This document shows positions 47,601 through 61,560 of a DNA stretch of 64,000 nucleotides, piece after piece. A program made the translations under genes and the position numbers. The DNA lies in contig NW_025813796.1 in NCBI RefSeq assembly GCF_021917145.1, forward strand, positions 780,781 through 844,780. The letters run 5' to 3'. Position 1 is the first letter of the stretch, and the number at the start of each line of letters is the position of its first letter. Below the pieces are notes generated by a model. That model saw nothing but the letters and a program-made list of their open reading frames with translations, did no database searches and was not told the DNA's origin. Source of the stretch: Hypomesus transpacificus. Lineage: Eukaryota > Chordata > Actinopteri > Osmeriformes > Osmeridae.

Positions 47601-47849
47601 AAGACTTGTGATTGGTTGATTGAGATCTTACAGGGTAATTTTCTCAGAGACCAGCTTAGGCCAGAGCAACCGCATGAGTTACTCAGTAGCACCAGCAGAA
47701 GCAGAGGCTTCTGGAAGGCAGACCTAGGAGGAACCCTAAGTAGAAACAATATAATCCAGGTGGGAAATGGAATGCATACTTTACAAATAATGATAATTGA
47801 GATTCCTTTTAAATAAAGCATGTTGTACTTACTTTTGCTGTCTCTCCAT
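44645..47849 (-). CDS. tlr8: Toll-like receptor 8-like
   Basis: Endosomal receptor of the TLR7/8/9 group, which in mammals senses single-stranded RNA products and signals through MyD88. Two coding exons on the minus strand: 47849-47833 (MERQQ plus two bases of the next codon) and 47735-44645, giving 1035 residues. An initiator exon of a few codons before one large exon is usual for TLR7/8. Features: leader KPLLLLVLL; leucine-rich repeats throughout the ectodomain; the TLR7-9 cysteine cluster CPVCANTPFFCQPC; a Z-loop with basic CTVRRRF, a possible processing site; membrane span near residues 820-844; TIR domain from about 868, with YDAFVMYDTKD, LCLEERDWQPG and a box-3 FWHRL. TLR8 is favoured over TLR7 by DIATGYFLAMLPRVEVMDLS and IKPECSAYG. 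No tlr7 is next to it, so this may be the copy called tlr8b in zebrafish. The C-terminal part of the TIR is divergent. Confidence 0.87.
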
Positions 47850-47993
47850 AGTCTTGTCTGGTAAGAAGTAAGAATAAAAGTGATTGATTTTCAGAGCACA
47901 TTGAGGAACTGCAAGAACACTTCCCTATCACAAGTTTTACTGATGTAATTCTCTGAGTCAGAGTGGGAATTATAAAGAACAATAGATAAATGT

Positions 47994-48031
<38 letters not shown>

Positions 48032-49100
48032 ACGTTATTTGTTATTACCTATTGGCTAGACACTGATTTTTTTTTGCAGTGGACCGTACTACTACACATC
48101 CACAGACATTTGTGTGTTTTTGTTCTTAATTTTGTTCTTAAAAAGAATTGTAAGTTCTTAATTCAAGGCCAGACGTTTTTTGATAATATGAATAACTTAT
48201 CCTGTAGTCTACTGAAACCTTCCACCTTAATTTCTTGATTTAATTGATTCTGCTGCCTACTAGAGTACAGAATCCGAAATAACCTAACATTTCTGGCTGC
48301 GCATATAGCGTTTCATTTTCATGACACAATTCAGCCAAAACCTTCCAAAAGTGACCAGAAACCTACGTAAACTTGTTTCATAATGTCCTACATTTTCAAG
48401 TGTCCCTGTTGGCCGTACAAACTTGACACAAGGGTTAACAAAGAATATACGCGAAGGCTAATAGGCAATTACAACAAATATAACAACAGTAACTACTGAC
48501 TTGATCCCTCAGTGTTTACTTCACAGTTCAATTACTGATCTTTTAAGCGTTTTTCTTGTTGAAATGAATGAGTTCTGAGCTCGATTAGTTTTCATTGTGG
48601 TGTATCTAGATGGAGGCCTCGTCCACTCGAATTTAAATAGTTGTCACATTACATTATAATACTATATTTAATTATATACTTTATATTATATATTATAATA
48701 ATATATTTAAACTATATGCTTATTATATGATTTGTTCGCTAGATAAGATGTTGGAAATACACGAAAGGTTTCCTGTGGGAACTTAGTGTTTTAAAACCTG
48801 CGGAGGGTGGTAGGTTACTGCGCGCACATGCCCAGTAAGGTTGTTTTTGCGCACAAGCTCCTATAAGAAAGCACTGGAGTCTCGTTTTCATTTTCAGACT
48901 GTATTCCGGAGACTGCGGAAGCATAGCCTAGATGAACATGCCATCGACATCCACGGTGACTGGCACAAGATACTTCTATGTTTTGTCAACTAAAAAGCCA
49001 CTGACATAGCCTGTTTGCAGCCTGGCTATGAGAAAAGTGCTTATGGCTGTGCAAGTCGGAGGCTGAATTTCTTCCTATTCATAGACGTTTTTTTTAAAAC
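47850..49100. other. divergent spacer between tlr8 and arrdc3
   Basis: About 1.25 kb serving both 5' ends. It has a 36-base poly-C run near tlr8 and an AT-rich block around 48640-48730. A TATAAG-type sequence at 48862 lies about 240 bases before the arrdc3 start codon and may be its TATA box. No coding signal. Confidence 0.5.
47995..48030. repeat. poly-C homopolymer, 36 bases
   Basis: An uninterrupted C run, which is poly-G on the tlr8 sense strand, about 145 bases upstream of the tlr8 start codon. The true length is uncertain in any assembly. Confidence 0.9.
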
Positions 49101-54106
<5,006 letters not shown>

Positions 54107-54599
54107 ACCCGAGTCGGAACCGATCCCAGTGTGTCCGCCCCCGGGGGGGGAAGGGTCGCGCGAGGCGTCCTCGGTGTGGTACCGGAGAAGGATGCGGCGT
54201 TCCTATGCCGATGGTTGACCTCTGGTTAGGAGATCGTCTAGGTGTTCGTCCCTCTCTGGACTCTGCTACCACGATGTTCCTGCAGAACAAATATGTACAG
54301 GTGGGAACCAAGAGCACTGTTGGACTGAGTAGCTTGCTGCCTCCAAGTCAGTTTTGCACATTCCTTTCTCCCTGTTTCTACACACACACACACACATATA
54401 CGACTCCACAAGCCTTTATGCTAAAAATGCATCCGCTGGTTTTTTCACCATTGAACTCCTTAAGTAAAAGCCAGACAAACGGAATGAGGGCCGGTCTCAG
54501 CGACACGTGTTGAGCTCAAGCATGAGGTCCATTGTCTTCTTACCTAGATCACCGTGGTTACCATAGCCTTGAATGGATAAAGGTGTGTATTTCCGAATG

Positions 54600-54617
54600 G
54601 GGGGGGGGGGGGGGGCT
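54600..54617. repeat. poly-G run in arrdc3 3' UTR
   Basis: About 17 G in a row shortly before the CT microsatellite. Confidence 0.8.
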
Positions 54618-54702
54618 CTCTTGAGATAGGCTTGAATGCACTAAACGGAGGAGGGGAGGAGGAGATCACTAGAGGAGAACGAACAAGTCCCACATCCCAC
54701 AA

Positions 54703-54736
54703 CGCCTCTCTCTCTCTCTCTCTCTCTCCCTCTCTC

Positions 54737-54804
<68 letters not shown>

Positions 54805-54845
54805 TCGCTCTCTCTCCCTCTCGCTCCCTCTCTCCCTCTCGCTCC

Positions 54846-54893
<48 letters not shown>

Positions 54894-55045
54894 CTCTCCC
54901 TCTCACTCTCTCTCCCTCTCTCTCCCTCCCTCTCTCTCCCTCTCTTCCTCTCTCTCCCTCTCTCCCTCTCTCTCCCTCCCTCTCTCTCCCTCTCTTCCTC
55001 TCTCTCCCTCTCTCTCTCTCTCTCTCTCCCTCTCGCTCTCTCTCC
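54703..55045. repeat. long CT/CCCT microsatellite in arrdc3 3' UTR
   Basis: About 340 bases of almost pure pyrimidine made of CT, CCCT, CGCT and TTCCT units. It lies between the arrdc3 stop codon and its polyadenylation signal, so it is probably transcribed. Confidence 0.95.
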
Positions 55046-55590
55046 TCGGTGTCTCTCAGGAGTGTGAGGCCGGGCCTCCGTCACCGGCTCCAGAAGAGCT
55101 CTCTCTCTCACACCCCTGCACATACGTGTGAGCATGTGCTCGCTGACGAGCCTGTCGGCCCCCGCGTTTCCCCCGCGTCAGACCAGACAAGGACCAGACG
55201 GGTTCTGTTAGAGAAAAGCACAGTTTAGACACGGGGCAAACGAGCCTCGCACGCTGGCGTACTGATTCTCGGGGTATCTGAGATGGCTTGGAGGCGTACA
55301 CTCACGAACCGATTTCTTTTTTAAGCCGAGTGAGAGGTGATACAGCTTTGCGCTCCGGTGAGGCCGAGTGGAAGAGGATACAACAGTTATAAAGTTTACA
55401 GATTAAAAAAGAAATCTAACCAAGCTTGTTAGTAAAACATTGAGTTATTCTTCCAAACTTGTCAAAGATAATGAGTGCAATATATTTTTCTATTTATTGT
55501 TTTTTTGCACTAGTTTTCCAATGTTGTGTTTCCTGTGTATTAAGTCATTATTTGGATCTGAATGCTGCCATGATATTGCTTTTTATAAAA

Positions 55591-55596
55591 AATAAA
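55591..55596 (+). terminator. polyadenylation signal of arrdc3
   Basis: AATAAA after an AT-rich stretch, about 1.5 kb past the stop codon. It is followed by a T-rich and GT-containing region as expected downstream of a cleavage site. Confidence 0.75.
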
Positions 55597-56656
55597 GACG
55601 CTTTTTTCTAGATGTCCTGTTTTCCCCTGTGTAAAGCTCAATCAACCAAGGGTTACACAAACACAGTGTATTGTAGATTGTGTTGTTGAGGCCTTGAGGA
55701 AATTCTCCAGACGATTCTGTCTGTAGTATTTTTGTGCTTCAGTCTTTTGTAGACCTATATGCCAGCAACAGCTGCTGCTTTCCTCTTTTATCCTCCCCTC
55801 TTTCCCCTCTCTCCTATTTCTCTCAACGCTCTGTACATGCGGGTGTCTGGTGGACATAGTTTATAGGAACTACTGACCTAATTCCTTTCGTAATCTGGAA
55901 AAATCCTGGAAACCATGACTGACCCTTTCAGATGATTTGATAAAAACAAATGCTATCTCTTTTTCTCTCACCATACATCCTTGACGTTACCCTCCTTGCA
56001 TGCTTATGTCACCCAATTGCACAAAATGTTCTTGTGCAACTGTTCATTATACTGTACAAACAGGCATCAATACGAATAGAATATCAATATTAAACATGAC
56101 CACTTTAGCAAATACGTAATTCAAACAATAAATGACAAAGTTGACACAGTACTGTCTATAGAAAAAAAGTTTGTTTAGTTAGTTACTGTGTATTCACTCA
56201 CAGGAAAGTGGATCATATGTACACATGTGTCTCCAAGTACCAGCCTGTTACAGGGTACCACTTTATAGGCATTTTGACTAACTACCCAAGAACTAACTGT
56301 CAGAATCTGAAATGACACGTGACACATACCTTTAATGAGAAAGGCGTATGTGGTTAATTTTTACACCCACCGACAGACATTGCTATGTACAAATTCATCA
56401 CCCCAACGTGACCAGGGATGTCTGCACATGTTAAGTAATCATCTTTTCCCTCTTGTGCTTGGCAGGGTCCTTTGTGCTCTTGAAACAAACACATGCGACC
56501 GCCTCCACGCACACACACAAAAACACACACACACAAACGGTGAGAGGTCACATGAGAAAAGTTTTGGCTGCTGTTTCACAGGAGCTGCTACTGTTCCAGT
56601 GATAAACACAAACCGGTTTGGACTGGACTGAAAGATGCAGCCAAAGAAGCAACACA

Positions 56657-56701
56657 GTGTGTGTGTGTGTTGTGTGTGTGTGTGTGTTGTGTGTGTGTGT
56701 T
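56657..56701. repeat. GT microsatellite
   Basis: GT repeats interrupted by TGTTG at regular intervals. Confidence 0.9.
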
Positions 56702-56974
56702 CTGACACAGATATTTAGAATGCCTGGGACGTGTTATCAGGGGCGATTGTGGGCTTTCTTATTGCCTCAGTAGAATACACTCCAGGACTCCTTTGATTGG
56801 CAAATGTGTGTATGCATGCTGGTGTGAGCACAGTATGAGTGAAAGAATGCATGTTCACGTAAGTGGGTGGTCAGACGTTATGATTGTGTCTCACAGCACA
56901 GGAAGTACTGAATCAAGGGAAAGAGACAGGGCAGGCGAAATGAAATTGACGATGCTAGTCCCGACCTTCGCGGC

Positions 56975-57030
56975 GTCGTATAAGTCGCTCTGGATAAGAG
57001 CGTCTGCTAAAATGACTAAATGTTAAATTA
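56975..57030 (+). mobile_element. SINE/L2 tail fragment
   Basis: Only the 3' tail of the SINE family is present (AAGTCGCTCTGGATAAGAGC followed by GTCTGCTAAAATGACTAAAT). The 5' part is missing, as in incomplete reverse transcription. Confidence 0.7.
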
Positions 57031-57635
57031 GTCACAGCACACCTCCACACTTAGTGGACTTCGCTGGAAATCTGGTGTGTGAGATAGGTCTGTTTGGACA
57101 GGAACGTGAGTTTACAAATAGGTGTGCACAGTATTTTGCCATGACTGTCAGTGACACATAGGCACATATCAAGTTCAAGTTTTCTGGCATTTGGAACAAG
57201 TTCCACTAGAAGTCTTTGGTCCTGCTCCACTTGACAACCCTAGCTGGAATCCTTTCTAAACCTATATTGAATAATCCTACTCTTTACGAGCAACTTGTCT
57301 TCATGATAATTCAGAAATGGTAATGTGTTTTATACAACACAAATAAAAAGGAGAACATTCTGATGGGTGAGGGATGGTGGTGTGGGGTATAGTCTGGTGG
57401 AGGGACAGATAGTTCAGGGGGTGGGTGACAGGGGTGAGGGGTAGCAGTCTAGTGTGGTGTGGTGTATAGTCCGGTAGGGGGACAGAATGTTCCGGAGGGA
57501 GGATGACCTGGGCAGAGGGTTGGCAGGGTGTGGCGAGGTAAAGTCCACACAGGGGTGGCCGATGGACTACAACTCTTCTTCGAGTCGTCGCATTGCCTGG
57601 TGACAATGAAGTTGTCGTGGAATCTGTTCATAGAG

Positions 57636-57860
57636 TCATGATGCTCCGCCATGTCGAGTCCCTCGACAGTCGTGGTGGGAAGTGTCTGTGGAGATGGAGA
57701 GGGCTCTGCTGCAGCTGCATGGGGTTATAGAGGTTGCTGATGGCTGCTGGGCCCACGCTAATCTTCTGGGCTGCTTTGACAACTCTGTGTAGGACCTTCC
57801 TATCCTGGGCGGTGGTATTGCTGCGAGGCCGTCGGCCAAGAGACAATTGAGAATTCCAGC
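57636..57860 (-). pseudogene. non-LTR retrotransposon C-terminal remnant
   Basis: The minus-strand frame reads GRRPRSNTTAQDRKVLHRVV, resembling the region just after the reverse transcriptase of fish non-LTR elements, where TAxDRKALQRVV is common. The frame is short and soon degenerates. It belongs to the same class as the remnant at 61300, judged from remembered family sequence. Confidence 0.55.
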
Positions 57861-59192
57861 GCTCGTTGACAAGCGTGTGTGCTCATGCCCCATCTCTGCT
57901 GGCACCTCAGGTAGCGGAGGTGCTATTGGGTCTGCTTCAAAATGCCCCCTCCCCCCCCCCCCTTCTTAGGAATCTGAAGCAGGTGATTCAATCTCCACCC
58001 CTTCACAGGGAGTGTCTCTTTTTACCCTGTCTTCAAAGTGTCTTGTTGATGTTCACGACCCGGTTGTTCCCCTGACACCACGCCACGAGGTCTGACACTT
58101 CTCACCCAAAGGCCAATTCCGTGGCATCAGACCCATCGCTGTAGTGTCAAATAGATGATATGGTTTCGTGCACATGCATTCACGTACACATACACACACA
58201 ACCTGTGATTGATCCACACTGACGTGTGGGGCCGTGTGTCTGCCGGCAGTTTCTAGAAATGACAACTATGTGTTTACAACCAGAGTTAAGGTCTAGATAT
58301 CCACCCACTGTTAGACTGAGCTGTTTCTTTTTCATTCTTTTTAACGCGTATCTCAGACACTTAGCCTCTTGGACCAAACGTTCTTAACTCATGTGGACAT
58401 CTCCAGAGTCTATATGTTGTCTATAATTTTATCCCACTCAAGGCTGATTAGACTTTCTATTCATTTCATTTATTTATTTGTCATTCTGAACATGTTGATA
58501 TATGAGAACGAAATATGTACTCAGGGCCAGCTACGTACTATATAGAAAATAAATCATATTCAAACATACAATCCATTAAAAATAATTAATTGGAAAAATA
58601 ACCTACTGTAAACTAAGCTAACATATTAATATAAAGCCTCAGACAAGATCTTAATACATCAATGATAGCTTTTCACAACAGAAATTATAGGTCAACTTAG
58701 AATGATACGATATTAAGATTCCTTGAGGCAACTGTTGCCAGTTTAGGTTCTATTTTCTAACATAAGAACGTCGGGTCCCTGGATGGTACATGCCAGGTTA
58801 CATTTATGGCAGTCAATGTGTTGTGTTCATACTCAAACCAAGGCCGTATGCAGAGAAGAAACTGAAACAAACGATCCACTTCTGAAGCCCATATGGGTGT
58901 GATTAAAGGCTACGGAAATTCACCTTGATACAGTGTCAATCTTGATGACAGTATTATACGCGCACACATTGAGTTAGGACGACCTCTATTGGGCATGACT
59001 GACTTAATTTCAGCTTAACTAAAAGTGGATTTAGCCGCCATCTTTTGCAAGTGTCTGATCATGATGAGAAACTTCATAATTTAAGATTATTAATACTTAT
59101 TTCCCAAAGTCTAGACTTATTCTAGATACATGTTATGTGGTAGATCTCATATAAACTACAAACTTGCCGTTTAGGTTCATGTCCTAATGTGA

Positions 59193-59231
59193 CCAATAAA
59201 AGAGTACTTTGCAGCAACATCAGTGACCAAT
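59193..59231 (+). promoter_or_regulatory. paired CCAAT boxes upstream of cetn3
   Basis: CCAAT at 59193-59197 and again at 59227-59231, both in GACCAATA context and 34 bases apart, about 140-170 bases before the cetn3 ATG. Such spacing suits NF-Y, which drives many cell-cycle genes. No TATA box is seen. Confidence 0.5.
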
Positions 59232-59366
59232 AGAAAACATCGACACTGGTGGGGATCAACGGATTTGCTTGGAGGAGGATTGTTGTGGTTTTGGCAAAGC
59301 AGCAACGTCGAAAACAGTAACAGCAGACAAAAAGTTCTCACTGTTGCCAAGTGTACAGTTATAGCT

Positions 59367-60661
59367 ATGAGTCTGTCCTTAAGGTAAGTACCATGCTACC
59401 TGTCCGGCTGGTTATAAGCAATCAATATATCACCTAGAGCACCACATAATAGAACCCTCTGTACATCTAGCTGGTGTTAGCTAGCTAGTAATTCTAGCGT
59501 TACGTTAGCCAGCTGGCCAATGGCACTCTTTTCAATTCAGCCTAACCCGTAACCCTGTACGCCTCTTTTTGTTGTCGGCTACAGAACCGAACTAGCTACC
59601 GATAAAACGAAGAGGAAGAAGAGGAGAGAGTTGACCGAGGAGCAGAAACATGAAATCAAAGAAGCGTTCGAACTGTTCGACACTGATAAAGATAAAGAAA
59701 TAGACTACCACGAGCTTAAGGTAAACATCCCATTCCTTCTTTATCCAACCGACCATAGTCAAACAACTATTGGCTCAATATCCATGTCAAATTGTTGAAT
59801 ACGATGGTTTGCAGGTGGCAATGCGTGCTCTAGGCTTTGAAGTAAAAAAAGTCGACGTTCTGAAGATACTGAAGGATTACGACAGAGAGGGAAACGGCAA
59901 AATAACGTTTGACGACTTCAATGAAGTTGGTGAGTTGCTCTCACGAACGGGCCTTGCTCTTAAGGGTTTGTGAGTTCCAGCTTCAACTTCATCCCCACTG
60001 CATTCTGTGGAGAGACAGCGTACTTTTGCTCAAGCGCCAAAAATGCTCAGCCTACTCCACGTGTCTCGAGTATATATGTGTGTGACCCCCAGTGACAGAT
60101 CGAATGCTGGAAAGGGATCCCAAGGAGGAGATCATGAAGGCCTTCAAGTTGTTCGACGACGACGACTCAGGCAGGATCAATTTAAGGAACCTGAGACGAG
60201 TGGCGCGGGAGCTGGGCGAGAACATCAGCGACGAGGAGCTGCGCAGCATGATTGACGAATTTGACACCGATGGCGACGGGGAAAGTGAGTGGTGGTTTTA
60301 CACGCCTCCCGGGCCGACGCATAGACTTCTGACGTTCTGCACCTTCATCAGGAAGTTTGAGGGACTTGTCTGAGCAACGACATCAAATATATCTTCCAAA
60401 ATAAAATAGTTTTGATCTTGAAATAAACACAGCAGCATTTGTTCTTACCAAACTTTCACAAAAACACCCTCCTTTAACCATAATTTAAATAACATCATAA
60501 ACAGTGCAAGCCCCTGATCAATTCCCAGGCTAGCTGTTCAATAATCGCGGTGATTCTTCAATGCTCTCTATTCTTTACTGTCCTGAGCCTTCAATTGGAT
60601 GTTTGTCTCTCCCACAGTAAACCAGGAAGAGTTCCTCTCCATAATGACAGGAGACTCGTGA
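59367..60661 (+). CDS. cetn3: centrin-3
   Basis: EF-hand calcium-binding protein of the centriole and basal body, needed for centrosome duplication; centrin-3 belongs to the Cdc31-like branch. Exons: 59367-59383, 59585-59720, 59815-59929, 60093-60284 and 60618-60661, giving 167 residues, identical in length to human CETN3. The basic N-terminus [20 protein letters not shown] matches the human protein closely. EF-hand loops are at about residues 38-49 ([12 protein letters not shown]), 74-85 ([12 protein letters not shown]), 111-122 ([12 protein letters not shown]) and 147-158 (DTDGDGEINQEE). Loops 1 and 4 keep the 12th-position Glu; loops 2 and 3 do not, so they may bind calcium weakly. The fourth EF hand spans the last splice junction. 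Intron 4 carries two polyadenylation signals. The end of the normal transcript has only an AGTAAA-type signal near 60829. Confidence 0.96.
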
Positions 60662-60876
60662 TTGGACGCCCGCTGTGCGAGTGGGTCCTATCCTGCGATC
60701 TGTGGTTGAAACCTGGGTGTTCAGGACCATGTAAGAGTCATTTCATCATCAGTGCCTGGGGAACATCTCGTCACCTTTTGGAGGATGGAGAAGGAAAGAG
60801 AAAGTGCTAAATACATCCGTTTGTAAAAGTAAAGCAACCCTCTGATGAAAGGCTTCAAACGACTTGTTTCGCTGTC

Positions 60877-61560
60877 AAGTTCAAGTTCAAGTTCAAGTCT
60901 TTTATTTGTCAGGTGCACAGAGCAACACAAGGTTAGACTGGGCACTGAAATTCTTAAGACAAGACAACGCAAGCACTTGGCATAACATAACATATAAGTA
61001 CACAGAACAAATTTACATCTATGCTGAGCTTAGATAAGTGAACTTCCTAAATATACAGATAGCAATAAATAAACGACTATACTAACCCTAACACTAAAAC
61101 TTCCTAAATTACAGATAACAATAAATAGTACGCTATACTAACCCTAATACACAAAATTTGCAAATTTACAGATCAGTGACTTTGTCAATGACCAAACAGG
61201 AGCCTGGTGGCGAGGTACAGTAGTGCAATGTTACTGAAGAGCAACCAGTAGCTGAAAGTGACAGTGTATAAGTGACTAGTGTGCAGTAAAAATGTCCATA
61301 TCAGTGTCCATTGAGAAGCCTGATGACCCTTGGGTAGAAACTGTTGTCCAGTCTGCGTGTGCGCGACCGGATGCTGCGGTAACGCCTGCCAGAAGGCAAC
61401 GGGGTAAAGAGACTGAAGGATGGGTGGGAACAGTCTCTTAGAATCCTGCTGGCTTTCCTAAGGCAACGTGTGTGGTAGGTGTCCTGTAGGGCTGTCACAA
61501 ATGGGTCTGCATAGCACTGCTTTTTTGAGGACTCGGATGAAGACGGATGAAGATCTGTAA
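60877..61560 (-). pseudogene. 5'-truncated non-LTR retrotransposon
   Basis: On the minus strand the frame at 61498-61301 reads TALQDTYHTRCLRKASRILR and later LPSGRRYRSIRSRTRRLDNS and FYPRVIRLLN. This is the familiar C-terminal end of fish non-LTR retrotransposon polyproteins. The element ends (low coordinates) in a TTGAAC hexamer repeat at 60882-60897, a typical LINE tail. Only the last part of ORF2 and the 3' UTR remain, so it cannot move itself. Confidence 0.65.

Larger units (their letters stand above)
55597..59190. other. arrdc3-cetn3 intergenic region
   Basis: About 3.6 kb without a recognised gene. It contains a GT run (56657-56701), a SINE tail, a LINE fragment and an AT-rich stretch near 58450-58720. 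The bases ttatttgtcattctgaacat near 58477 resemble another retroelement end. Confidence 0.5.

Noticed and set aside
47736-47821. Start of the Toll-like receptor at the ATG at 47821, as the longest frame suggests
   Set aside because: A GTAAGT donor just upstream and a TTCTACTTAG acceptor define an intron here. The spliced start MERQQK fits the TLR7/8 two-exon plan better; the longer frame is kept only as a possible isoform.
54632-55228. Ser/Leu- and Arg/Glu-repeat frames on both strands
   Set aside because: They are products of the CT tract in the arrdc3 3' UTR; such frames appear at every CT tract in the window.
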